A stretch of 64,000 nucleotides of DNA from Stenotrophomonas rhizophila (lineage in GTDB: Bacteria; Pseudomonadota; Gammaproteobacteria; Xanthomonadales; Xanthomonadaceae): NCBI RefSeq assembly GCF_007667275.1, contig NZ_VDQT01000003.1, forward strand, positions 372,001 through 436,000, read 5' to 3'. A model generated the notes under the pieces. That model had not been told where the DNA came from, did not search any database, and saw nothing but the letters and a program-made list of their open reading frames with translations. Positions 55,975 to 64,000 of this stretch are shown piece after piece. Within the stretch, counting starts at the first letter, position 1; the number at the start of each line of letters is the position of its first letter. The position numbers and the translations under genes are program-made.

Positions 55975-56589
55975 TCACCCGGCGGTGGACCATCCACCGC
56001 CGGCGATCCACGCCAGCGCCACCAGGTTGATCACCACGGCACCCCAAAACGTCGTCTGGAACGAAGCCTTGCGATTCTTGTGGCGCAGCATGCCCTGCGC
56101 CAGCAATGCACCCGGCCATCCCCCCAGCAACGCCATCACCTGCAGGGTGCTCTCAGGCGTGCGCCGACGGCCGTGCCGGGCGGCACTCTTGTCGTGCCAG
56201 TAGAACAGGAAGGTGAGTGCGCTCAGGCCGGCATACGCTGCGGCAATCCACGGCGGGCAACGCCCGAGCCATGCCGCGGCCGCCACGCCCGCCAGGAAGA
56301 GCACTGCGATGGCGCGCCTCGGCAACCAGTCGCGCCCTGCGCTGCCCGCGGTCGCAGTGGTTGCCCGGCGCCCATTACCCTGCAGCGCGAAACGTACCTG
56401 GGTTGCGTTGAGGCGACCCTTGCCATCACGCTGCACCTCGTACGTGATCACATCCCCCAGCGCAGGGCGCCGGTCGCGCCCGGCGAACGCACCGATGTGC
56501 ACGAAGCAGCGCTTGCCACCGCCATGCGGCTGGACGAAGCCGAAGCCGCGTGCATCATTCCACTCGCTGAGCCTGCCCTGCTGGCGCAT
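55975..56589 (-). CDS. Cold-shock domain / DUF1294 membrane protein
   Basis: 204-residue fusion. Residues 1-70 are a cold-shock OB domain (GRLSEWNDARGFGFVQPHGG with the RNP1-like GFGFV, and CFVHIGAF as RNP2-like). The rest is the DUF1294 membrane domain with three helices and the conserved FLFYWHDKSAARHGRRRTPE and LLGGWPGALLAQ. Such fusions are widespread; the role is unknown, possibly RNA-linked envelope stress. metX starts upstream and ends 3 bases before this ATG, so they are co-transcribed. Confidence 0.9.
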   Translation of the reverse strand: MRQQGRLSEWNDARGFGFVQPHGGGKRCFVHIGAFAGRDRRPALGDVITYEVQRDGKGRLNATQVRFALQGNGRRATTATAGSAGRDWLPRRAIAVLFLAGVAAAAWLGRCPPWIAAAYAGLSALTFLFYWHDKSAARHGRRRTPESTLQVMALLGGWPGALLAQGMLRHKNRKASFQTTFWGAVVINLVALAWIAGGGWSTAG

Positions 56590-56592
56590 GGC

Positions 56593-57705
56593 TCAAAGCG
56601 CATCCAGGAAGGTGCGCACCGCCGGCCCGAAGCGGTCGAAATCGACCAGGAACGCATCGTGGCCCTGCGGCGAATCCAGGCCGATGAACTGCGCATCGGC
56701 ACCGCCCGCGCGCAGGCCGTCGGCGATCTGCTGCTGTTGCTGCACCGGGAACAGGATGTCGGTGTTGGCGCCGATCGCCAGCGCCTTCTCCACCTGTATC
56801 TTCGCGAGGCCGGCCATGACGTCGCCCCCGGCGTATTCGGCCAGGTCGAACCAGTCCATGGAGCGGCTGAGGTACAGATAGCAGTTCGGATCGAAGAAGC
56901 GCACGAACCTGCGCGCATGGCCTTCCAGGTAGCTTTCGACCTGGAACTCCAGCCCGAACGGATCATCATCGGCCTGGTCCGAATCCAGCCGCACGCGGCC
57001 GAAGCGGCCGTCCCACTCCAGCGCGGAACGGTAGGTGATCACGCCGAGCTTGCGTGCCATGCGCATGCCCGATTCCGGATACTGCTGGTCGGTGTACCGG
57101 CCACCATTCCATTGCGGGTCCAGCCGGATCGCCTCGCGCTGCAGCGAGCGGATCGCGATGGAGAACGGCAACGCCTGGGCGCTGCCGGAAATATTGATGT
57201 GGCTGCGCGCGATGCCGGGATGCAGCAACAACACCGCCAGCGCGGTCATGCCGCCCATCGAGTTGCCGATCACGCAGGCGAGCTTGCTGATCCCAAGCGC
57301 CTTCACCACCTCCACGGCGGCGCGCGCACCGTCTTCAATGGACAGCTCGGGAAAACCCAGCCGGTACAGTTCGCCGCTTGCCGGATCCACGCTCGCCGGC
57401 CCGGTGGAACCTTTGCAGCTGCCCAGTGAGTTCACGCACACCACGAACCAGCGGTCGGTATCGATCGGCTTGCCCGGGCCGAGCATGCCTTCCCACCAGC
57501 CGGGCGCGGGGTTGGCTGCGTTGGCCGCGGCATGGGCGTCGGGCGAGAGGCCGGTGACGATCAGGATGGCATTGCTGGCGTCAGCGTTCAGCGTGCCCCA
57601 GGTCTCGAACGCGACCTGGGCACCGCGCAGTTCACCGCCGCGCTTGAACGCGAATGGCGAGGGCAGGGCGTGGTAGCGGGTGCCTGGGGGAATGAATTCA
57701 GTCAT
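56593..57705 (-). CDS. metX: MetX-family O-acyltransferase (probable serine or homoserine O-succinyltransferase)
   Basis: 370-residue alpha/beta hydrolase-fold acyltransferase. CVIGNSMGGMTALAVLLLHP holds the nucleophile Ser; the Asp (GANTDILFPVQQQ) and His (PQGHDAFLVD) complete the triad. NSLGSCKGSTGPASVDP is the substrate loop. Xanthomonadales MetX members are reported to use succinyl-CoA and, in some, serine rather than homoserine, which would place it in cysteine synthesis; sequence alone does not settle this. Duplicated fragments of an interior part of this gene lie at 58058-58160. Confidence 0.88.
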   Translation of the reverse strand: MTEFIPPGTRYHALPSPFAFKRGGELRGAQVAFETWGTLNADASNAILIVTGLSPDAHAAANAANPAPGWWEGMLGPGKPIDTDRWFVVCVNSLGSCKGSTGPASVDPASGELYRLGFPELSIEDGARAAVEVVKALGISKLACVIGNSMGGMTALAVLLLHPGIARSHINISGSAQALPFSIAIRSLQREAIRLDPQWNGGRYTDQQYPESGMRMARKLGVITYRSALEWDGRFGRVRLDSDQADDDPFGLEFQVESYLEGHARRFVRFFDPNCYLYLSRSMDWFDLAEYAGGDVMAGLAKIQVEKALAIGANTDILFPVQQQQQIADGLRAGGADAQFIGLDSPQGHDAFLVDFDRFGPAVRTFLDAL

Positions 57706-57767
57706 GCGGGCATTCTACCCGGGCAGGGTGGGGATGCCCGTGCCGTCGCCGGGACGGTTCGTATCGG

Positions 57768-57912
57768 CCCAGGTCCTATCGCAAGGGAACGTTGGCGGTC
57801 AGCTATACCTGTCTCACCGGGCCCATGCGCCCCTGGCGGGAAGTCGACGATGGGGGGACTGGCGGTAATGGAAGGCCACGCACCGTCGACCTCGCGCTGC
57901 CCGGCAAGGTGA
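57768..57912 (+). pseudogene. Frameshifted 3' remnant of a paralogue of the 58256 gene
   Basis: The translated fragments LAVSYTCLTGPMRPWREVDD and, in another frame, AVMEGHAPSTSRCPAR correspond to LAVGYSYLTRSIRPWREVDE and SVMEGVAPSTVRCPNR, the end of the intact gene at 58256. A frame change lies at about 57850 and the TGA at 57910-57912 matches the end of the gene. The 5' part is gone. Confidence 0.8.
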
Positions 57913-58057
57913 CCGATTAAAAACGGCGCATTTTGAGATGGCCAGCCCAGTTCACTTATTGACAACCTCCCGGGCGCAGCCACATGCTCGTGGCGGGGTG
58001 CACGTGCTGTAAGCGCTGCACAAAGGGAATGATATGTCCGGGAAGTTCGGCACTATG

Positions 58058-58160
58058 GCTTCGCGCTGCAGCGAGCGGATCGTGATCGAAATCGGCAGCG
58101 CCTGGGCGCTGCCGGAAGCATTGACATGGCTGCGTGCGATGCGCGGATGCAGCAGCGCAG
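58058..58160 (-). pseudogene. Interior fragment of a second metX copy
   Basis: The minus strand encodes LLHPRIARSHVNASGSAQALP followed by ISITIRSLQREAI (about 33 codons), closely matching LLHPGIARSHINISGSAQALP and FSIAIRSLQREAI of the intact MetX. Both ends break off into unrelated sequence. It is not translated as a MetX and is a duplication relic. Confidence 0.85.
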
Positions 58161-58255
58161 TCCCGATCAGGGGCGAAAGGATCCAGCCTGCGTAGGGACA
58201 CGCCATGCGTGTCCAGCCGGCGTCAAGGGAAACAGTTCGCTTAGGGGCAGGGAAG

Positions 58256-58990
58256 ATGAATCGTACGACCAGGATCGTTCTATCGGTGTGCCTGTTGGGC
58301 GCCATAGCCCTTCTATCGCACACGTGCAGCACCCGCACGGCCAGGCAGGAAGCGCTGCGAACCAGAATCAAGCAGCAGTCCGACGGGGAACTCGTCAACG
58401 GGATCCTGTCGTACTGTGGCCAGAAGATCCGCATGGACTGGGGGCGGCCTATGTACTCAAGCGAGCGCCAGATATCAGCCAACGGTCTTCAGATGGCAAT
58501 CAGATCCATCCCCTCGACGGATGCTGCCCAGGTCAGCCTGTCCATTTCCAGTGTCGACCCTTTCCGGCAGAGCTGCTTTGACGATGACGTGGAGTCGCAG
58601 ATCGACGTCCTGCTGAGCTGCAACCGAACCGATGCCCCGATCTGGACCGATCTTGCCAAGCGCGACTGGGCTGTGCGCGATGAGCTGCCCGAATATGGCG
58701 TGGTGAGACTGCAAGGGGATCCGGGCGGGCGGATGAACGTTGCTGTCTACTACGCGGCGTTGCCGTCCTTGCAGTATCGGGCAGGTGAGTTTCCGTTCCA
58801 GGCCTCCTGTGGCAGCCGGAACACGCCTCGGGAGATAGAGCGCTGCAAGGTCGCATATCAAAAGGAGCGACTGGCGGTTGGCTACAGCTACCTGACACGC
58901 TCCATCCGGCCGTGGAGGGAGGTAGACGAGGTCGTACGGTCAGTGATGGAAGGTGTCGCGCCCTCAACGGTGCGCTGCCCCAACAGATAG
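58256..58990 (+). CDS. Unknown membrane-anchored or exported protein upstream of the RTX gene
   Basis: 244 residues, family not recognised. The N-terminus IVLSVCLLGAIALLSHTC is a signal or membrane anchor; the rest is hydrophilic with several Cys (SYCGQK, RQSCFDDD, LLSCNRT, FQASCGS, IERCKVAY, TVRCPNR). GGGAAG stands before the ATG at 58256. The codon use is more mixed (ATA, AGA, AGC) than in neighbours, suggesting recent acquisition. Its stop is 48 bases before the RTX gene on the same strand. A decayed second copy of its 3' end lies at 57768. Such duplicated small secreted proteins next to large toxins can be immunity proteins, but that is inference only. Confidence 0.75.
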   Translation: MNRTTRIVLSVCLLGAIALLSHTCSTRTARQEALRTRIKQQSDGELVNGILSYCGQKIRMDWGRPMYSSERQISANGLQMAIRSIPSTDAAQVSLSISSVDPFRQSCFDDDVESQIDVLLSCNRTDAPIWTDLAKRDWAVRDELPEYGVVRLQGDPGGRMNVAVYYAALPSLQYRAGEFPFQASCGSRNTPREIERCKVAYQKERLAVGYSYLTRSIRPWREVDEVVRSVMEGVAPSTVRCPNR

Positions 58991-59038
58991 TCCAATTCCA
59001 GTATTTGCGAGTAATGCATTCACACGGAGCGTAAACGC

Positions 59039-62000
59039 ATGCCTTTGCTGAACATCGAACAGATCAGTACCCTGGAGCAGCTGCTGAGTGAGGGGCCGAT
59101 CAACAACAACTATAGCTATATCTACGGCCAGATTGCGGATTGGCTGGAGGGTAACGAGAGTGCCAAGGAGGTTCGGCTGTGGTTTCTGGGAGCCGAGCAG
59201 GCCAACGGTGGGTACGGGCCGTTCTCCGACATCATTCGCGCCTACACACTGCGCCAGGCCGAACTTCGCGGCGTAACGGTGACTGATGCATTGATGCAGG
59301 AGGCATCGAATGCCGTCGCCATCAAGGTGATCAACGATCTTCTGGAGCAAAACGAACTCACACTCGCTGAAATCGCAAACAACGACGCATCTGCGGTCGG
59401 CGAGGTGGTGTTCAAGGGTCTTGGGGAGGACACGGCTTATACTCAGAACGCCGCATGGTCGGGCTCGCTGCTGTTCAGCCTGCTCGGCGGCAATGAGACC
59501 GGCCGCCTATTCAGTACCGGGGAGGCTCAGACGCTCGACACGCTCGACGACTGGAAGAATGCCCTGATTGCATTCGACGCCTTTTCCCATGCCATCAAAG
59601 CGGTCGGTTCAGGTTGGATGGGCTATGTCGATGGTGCACTGATCTTCAATCAGCTGCCGGATTCCTCATGGCTCGACGTGATCGTCGATGTCGCCACCAA
59701 TGTAATCACCCCCAGTGACCACGAACTCGGCCCGCGTCTGGCGAGACTGTTCCAGGACACGCCATTGGGTCCAGCGTTCTCCCTGATGGGCCAGTATGGT
59801 AGGGAAAGCACACTGAACATGCTGCTCAGCGCTTTCCTTGGCTACCCCACCAGTGAAGTCAACGAGCAGAACTACACCGCCTCGTTCACTGCGTTCTTCG
59901 GTGCCCTGACGCCCGCCCAGACCCAAATCCTGCAGGTGGATTACATCGGCGGCAAGACCGCCGTCGAACTCCAGCAGTTGGGCGCCGGGGACCTTCGCGT
60001 GCGCAACGCGCTTGCAAGCTTGTCGGTGTTCGCAGTGGAGCCTCTCGACGCGCGCGCCGCGGAACTGGCGCTGTACAACGCCCAGACCGGTGATGGAGCA
60101 GTCACCGCAGAATGGATCCAGTCGCGCAGCGAGTTCCTGACCTGGCTCAACATGTACCGCGACGCCCGCGACAGCGACGGGGTAGTGGATCAAACCTCCC
60201 CTTACTCGGGTTCGATCTCTGTCGGCGGCGATATCCTGTTCAAAGCGCGCGGCAACGGCACCGACCTGGATCTTCGCGTCGACCGCATCGATGCCGGACT
60301 TTTGGAGGCCCGGCGCATGTTCTTCGGCGCCGGCGCTGGCGACCTTCTGCTCGGGGGAGACGGCGATGACCGCCTGTTCGGTGAAGGCGGCGACGATTCC
60401 CTGGCTGGCGGCAAGGGCGAAGACTACCTGGAAGGCGGCACCGGAGGCGATCTGCTCAATGGTGGTGATGACGCGGACACACTGATCGGCCTGGGCGGCG
60501 ACGACATCCTGGTGGGTGGCAACGGCAACGACCACATGGAAGGCGGTCTCGGCTTTGACCGTTACGAGATTGGCGGCAGCGGTCAGCTCGGCAACCAGCA
60601 CGACACCCTCAAGGATCTGGACGGCAGCGGCGAACTTGTCCTCTCGGGCGTTGTGGTGGGGGCGATGGGACGGGTCGGCGCCGATGCTTGGCAGTCAGCT
60701 GACGCCCGCTTCCGCGCCCTGCGCAGCATCAAGGCGGGCCTGGTCACGTTGACCGTGATCGACACCCAAACCGGCAATACCGCCGATATACAGGGCTGGC
60801 AGCAAGGTGCGCTGGGCATGATCCTGGAGGGCATGGGTGAGGCGTACAACCCGGGCCCGGCCAACACCACGTCGATGTGGGACGGGGAGGTGACGCCCGA
60901 TGGCAGCGTGCCGGTCAATGGCGTGTTCCAGGGTAACGATGCGCCACGCGCGTACTACACCGGCTTCGGCAATGATGTGATCCGCGCAGGCGCCGGCATC
61001 GACCTGATCAACGGCGGATCTGGCAGCGATACCATCGAGGCGGGCGATGGCAACGATTTCATTGTCGAAGTTGCCCGAACGGTGCGCAGGCCGGTGTACT
61101 GGACGGGTCCCGAGCTTGAGGGTGTGGAGCTTGCGCGTGGCGTGGGCTTCATGGTGCACCTGATGAGTGGCGACGCGAACGACGCGCGCACCTATTACGC
61201 GGACATCAAGCTGAGTACAAGCTTCCTGAGCAGTCCAACGCTCCCCGGCGGTATTTCACTCCCCGATGCCGAGTTGTACGCCGACGGCGGCGACATCATC
61301 GACGCGGGCGCCGGCTCGGACATCGTGATGAGCGGTGAGGGCGACGATATCGTCCAGGGCGGCACCGGTAATGACGTACTGTTCGGCGGCCATGACAACG
61401 ATCTGCTCATGGGAGGTGAGGGCGACGACCTGCTCCGCGGTGATCTTGTGGGCGGGGTGCTGGCGCAGGACCAGTTCGCCAATCTGTCGTCGCGCGCGGT
61501 CCACGACGGCAACGACCAGATCGACGGCGGCGACGGTGATGACGAAATCTATGGCGATGGAGGCTCCGACCAGATCTGGGGCGGTCGCGGCGACGATATC
61601 CTGATCGGCGATGAAGTGGCACTGGAGGCGTCCCGCCAGGGCGCCGACGCGATCTACGGCGGTGATGGCCACGACCAGATCTGGGGCGGCGCCGGCAATG
61701 ACCTGATCGAGGGCGACGACGGTGAGGATGTGATCTACGGCGACTTCGTCACCGACCAGCTGGCGCTTCAGCACCACGGCGACGACCGGATCACTGGCGG
61801 GCGTGGCATGGACTTCATCGATGGGCAGGGCGGCAACGACCATATCGACGGTGGCGACGCCGCCGATACCCTGATCGGCGGTGCCGGCAATGACGTCATC
61901 GCCGGTGGAACGGGCTACGACCTCATATACGGCGACAGTACCGAGGATGCAGCGTCCGACCACGGTCGCGACACCATCGATGCGGGCGACGGCAACGATG

Positions 62001-64000
62001 TGGTGCTGGGCATGGGCGGCGATGACGTGCTGGCTGGCGGGGAGGGTGACGACAGTCTCTACGGCGACGATGAACTTGGAGCCTTTACCGGCAACGATCT
62101 GCTTTACGGCGGTGCAGGCAGCGACTGGATCCACGGCGGCGCCGGCAATGATGAACTGCACGGTGGCAGCGGGAACGACATGCTGATCGGGGGACTGGGC
62201 AACGACCTGATCGTGATCGGTGCGGGCGAGGACCACGACGTCGTGGGCGAGCTCGGCAGTGTCGATGCCGGCGACGACATCATCCGCCTGCTCACCGGCA
62301 GCCCGGCGACGGTCCTGTTCCAGCGCCACGGCGATACGCTGGTCATCGACCTGGGTCCGGACCAGTCGGTAACCCTGCAGGGCTTCCTGGCCGACACCAG
62401 TGCAAGGCATCGCATCGAGTTTGCCGATGGCAGCGTGCTCGACCGCGCGTCGGTGCTGGCGCTGGTCGGCTCGGCCACGTCCGGACCCGACCACCTGGTT
62501 GGCGGCAACGGGCGTGACGAACTGCACGGCGCACAGGGCAACGACGTGCTGGAAGGCGAGGGCGGTGACGACGCGTTGTACGGCGAGGACGGCGACGACA
62601 CCCTGCTTGGCGGCGACGGCAACGACCAGCTCTACGGTGGCGCAGGCAACGACGTGCTGGACGGCGCCGGTGGCAATGACGTGCTGGACGGCGGGGCGGG
62701 CACCAATGTTTACCGCTACGCGCTGGGATCCGGACGCGACGTGATCCGTAGCTCCGACCCGGGCGAAACCCGCATCGTCAACCTCGTCGGGCTCAATAGC
62801 GCGGAAGACGCGCTGTTCAACATCGAGAACGGCACGCTGGTGATCACGTTCAATGACCAGGACACGCTGACCGTTGAAAAGTACACCGGCGGTGGCAGCG
62901 TGCCGGTGAAGATTCATTGGGCAGACGGCCGCGAACTGTCCACCGCGGAACTGCTGGGTGGGCATAACCGGTTGTTCTATCCCACCTACGACGACCTGGT
63001 CGTGCATGGCTATGGTGGCAATGACTGGATCTGGGCCGGCTATGGCGACGACCTGCTGTATGGCGATGAGGGCGATGACGAAATCATTGCCGAACTCGGC
63101 GACGACATCATCCATGGCGGTAGCGGCAACGACCTGATCTACGGAGACATCCGGGTGACGATCAGCAGCATGGAACATCCCAGCTCGGGCAAGGACCGGA
63201 TCTACGGCGGTGCGGGCGACGATTCCATTTACTCGAGCGGCGGCGACGACCTCGTGTACGGTGACGAGGGCAACGACTACATCTTCGGTGGTTGGGGCAG
63301 TGACATCATCGTGGGTGGCACCGGCAACGACGATCTCTGGGGCGGCGGCGATGACGACACCTACCTGTTCAGTCGTGGCCATGGCGTGGATTACGTTACC
63401 GAGAAGCAGATCGACATTGATACCGATCGCATCGTGTTCGATGCCACGGTAAGCGCTTCAGAACTGGTGCTGGTGCGCGAGAGCAGCGAGAACGAGGACC
63501 TGCACATCGTCAATACGGCCAGTGGCGACCGCATCGTCATCACCGAGTACTTCACCCAGGTACAGGGGACCATCTATGACCGGATCGAGCGCGTCGAGTT
63601 CGCCGACGGTACCGTGTGGACCGGGCAGGACCTGTACCGCATGGCAGCAACGGGCACTGCTCATCACGACAACATCATCGACATGGCCGCTCCGGGCAAT
63701 TTGATCGACGGCGGTGCGGGCAACGACGAGATCCGGGCCCTGCAGACCGATGACACCCTGCTGGGCGGTACCGGCAATGACGTCATAGCCGGTGGCGCCG
63801 GCGACGACATCATCGAAGGGGGGGGCGACAGCGATCTGCTGCTCGGCGGTGCGGGTAGCGATGTCTACCGCTTCGGCATCGACTCCGGCTTGGACTTCGT
63901 GGTGAATGCGCCGGGCGACGCGGGCGATCACGACGTGATCGAACTGGGCGCCGGCATCGGGTCGCAGAATCTGGTGCTGGCGCGCTCAGGCGACGCGCTG
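59039..64000 (+). CDS. Giant RTX (hemolysin-type calcium-binding) protein, 3' end outside window
   Basis: The frame is open from ATG 59039 to the last base of the window, 1654 codons with no stop. Residues 1 to about 425 are a non-repetitive N-terminal region with no recognised fold; SLSVFAVEPLDARAAELALY and EWIQSRSEFLTWLNMYRDAR resemble the N-terminal parts of other Xanthomonad RTX proteins. From about residue 427 on, RTX nonapeptide blocks (GGxGxDxLx) recur at roughly 60320-60560, 60960-61060, 61285-62210, 62490-62700, 63010-63370 and 63690-63860. Between them are longer linkers and hemolysin-related beta segments (RIEFADGS, HWADGRELS, RVEFADGTVW). There is no N-terminal signal, as expected for type I secretion with a C-terminal signal beyond the window. 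Target and toxicity unknown. Confidence 0.92.
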   Translation, partial: MPLLNIEQISTLEQLLSEGPINNNYSYIYGQIADWLEGNESAKEVRLWFLGAEQANGGYGPFSDIIRAYTLRQAELRGVTVTDALMQEASNAVAIKVINDLLEQNELTLAEIANNDASAVGEVVFKGLGEDTAYTQNAAWSGSLLFSLLGGNETGRLFSTGEAQTLDTLDDWKNALIAFDAFSHAIKAVGSGWMGYVDGALIFNQLPDSSWLDVIVDVATNVITPSDHELGPRLARLFQDTPLGPAFSLMGQYGRESTLNMLLSAFLGYPTSEVNEQNYTASFTAFFGALTPAQTQILQVDYIGGKTAVELQQLGAGDLRVRNALASLSVFAVEPLDARAAELALYNAQTGDGAVTAEWIQSRSEFLTWLNMYRDARDSDGVVDQTSPYSGSISVGGDILFKARGNGTDLDLRVDRIDAGLLEARRMFFGAGAGDLLLGGDGDDRLFGEGGDDSLAGGKGEDYLEGGTGGDLLNGGDDADTLIGLGGDDILVGGNGNDHMEGGLGFDRYEIGGSGQLGNQHDTLKDLDGSGELVLSGVVVGAMGRVGADAWQSADARFRALRSIKAGLVTLTVIDTQTGNTADIQGWQQGALGMILEGMGEAYNPGPANTTSMWDGEVTPDGSVPVNGVFQGNDAPRAYYTGFGNDVIRAGAGIDLINGGSGSDTIEAGDGNDFIVEVARTVRRPVYWTGPELEGVELARGVGFMVHLMSGDANDARTYYADIKLSTSFLSSPTLPGGISLPDAELYADGGDIIDAGAGSDIVMSGEGDDIVQGGTGNDVLFGGHDNDLLMGGEGDDLLRGDLVGGVLAQDQFANLSSRAVHDGNDQIDGGDGDDEIYGDGGSDQIWGGRGDDILIGDEVALEASRQGADAIYGGDGHDQIWGGAGNDLIEGDDGEDVIYGDFVTDQLALQHHGDDRITGGRGMDFIDGQGGNDHIDGGDAADTLIGGAGNDVIAGGTGYDLIYGDSTEDAASDHGRDTIDAGDGNDVVLGMGGDDVLAGGEGDDSLYGDDELGAFTGNDLLYGGAGSDWIHGGAGNDELHGGSGNDMLIGGLGNDLIVIGAGEDHDVVGELGSVDAGDDIIRLLTGSPATVLFQRHGDTLVIDLGPDQSVTLQGFLADTSARHRIEFADGSVLDRASVLALVGSATSGPDHLVGGNGRDELHGAQGNDVLEGEGGDDALYGEDGDDTLLGGDGNDQLYGGAGNDVLDGAGGNDVLDGGAGTNVYRYALGSGRDVIRSSDPGETRIVNLVGLNSAEDALFNIENGTLVITFNDQDTLTVEKYTGGGSVPVKIHWADGRELSTAELLGGHNRLFYPTYDDLVVHGYGGNDWIWAGYGDDLLYGDEGDDEIIAELGDDIIHGGSGNDLIYGDIRVTISSMEHPSSGKDRIYGGAGDDSIYSSGGDDLVYGDEGNDYIFGGWGSDIIVGGTGNDDLWGGGDDDTYLFSRGHGVDYVTEKQIDIDTDRIVFDATVSASELVLVRESSENEDLHIVNTASGDRIVITEYFTQVQGTIYDRIERVEFADGTVWTGQDLYRMAATGTAHHDNIIDMAAPGNLIDGGAGNDEIRALQTDDTLLGGTGNDVIAGGAGDDIIEGGGDSDLLLGGAGSDVYRFGIDSGLDFVVNAPGDAGDHDVIELGAGIGSQNLVLARSGDAL

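Noticed and set aside
57952..58482. 176-codon minus-strand frame covering the metX fragment
   Set aside because: Only about 33 codons resemble MetX; the rest is opposite the start of the 58256 gene and unlike any protein family. It is a chance extension of a relic.
61256..63382. A 708-codon open frame on the minus strand opposite the RTX gene, and similar ones at 59666-60601
   Set aside because: They are antisense images of the GGxGxD repeats, consisting of repetitive Val/Ala/Asp stretches. The plus strand has a continuous frame with the RTX signature.
59039..64000. RTX repeats considered as a CRISPR array or DNA tandem repeat
   Set aside because: Repeats are degenerate at DNA level, have a protein period of nine residues and no unique spacers.

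Overview
The window is a high-GC chromosomal segment from a Xanthomonadaceae bacterium, most probably Stenotrophomonas. Two things point there. The arginine cluster has the xanthomonad layout: acetylornithine carbamoyltransferase, argG, acetylcitrulline/acetylornithine deacetylase, a fused NAG kinase/NAG synthase, a GNAT gene, argC, argH, then proB and proA. In addition, about twenty copies of a GTAG-plus-hairpin repeat, matching the SMAG/REP family known from S. maltophilia, lie between the genes. No phage, IS element, rRNA or CRISPR array was seen.

Layout. 1-3.5 kb: 3' end of mutL, a DUF1684 lipoprotein and a TraB/GumN protein. 3.5-7.1 kb: phaR, phaB and gluQ on the minus strand, with htpX diverging behind a heat-shock-like promoter. 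7.1-20.7 kb: housekeeping genes (suhB, trmJ, epmB/efp, an MTA/SAH-deaminase-like hydrolase, ubiG, gph, a prenyl-synthase-like gene, M23 peptidase, pyrC, yidD) and a two-gene unit pairing a PhnD-like binding protein with a GGDEF-EAL protein. 20.9-25.4 kb: a zinc-ligand-poor DksA with a long Lys/Ala/Pro arm, an MFS transporter, sufE and cysS. 26.2-37.1 kb: the arginine/proline block, preceded by a short Arg-codon reading frame and a terminator arranged like a transcription attenuator. 37.1-44.2 kb: an OmpA-like protein and pgaDCBA for poly-N-acetylglucosamine, with a perfect CRP/Clp-type site upstream of pgaA. 44.6-46.3 kb: a CynX-like transporter and two tRNA-Pro(CGG) genes. 46.3-52.9 kb: cydX, cydB and cydA diverging from cydD and cydC, with a perfect FNR-type box between them. 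53-57.7 kb: an Omp85-type barrel, a sulfatase, a cold-shock/DUF1294 protein and a MetX-family acyltransferase. 57.7-64 kb: decayed duplicates of metX and of an unknown gene, the intact unknown gene, and a giant RTX protein open from 59039 to the end of the window (at least 1654 codons).

How the parts fit. The arg/pro genes form a contiguous pathway from glutamate through acetylated intermediates. pgaABCD, the GGDEF-EAL protein and the Clp-type site suggest c-di-GMP-linked biofilm control. cydABX and cydDC form a complete bd oxidase and its assembly exporter under a shared anaerobic-type box. The repeats are not passive: four genes (epmB, gph, the 22.3 kb MFS gene and cydX) end on a TAG inside a repeat's GTAG, and three repeats have a small palindrome directly in front of their GTAG.
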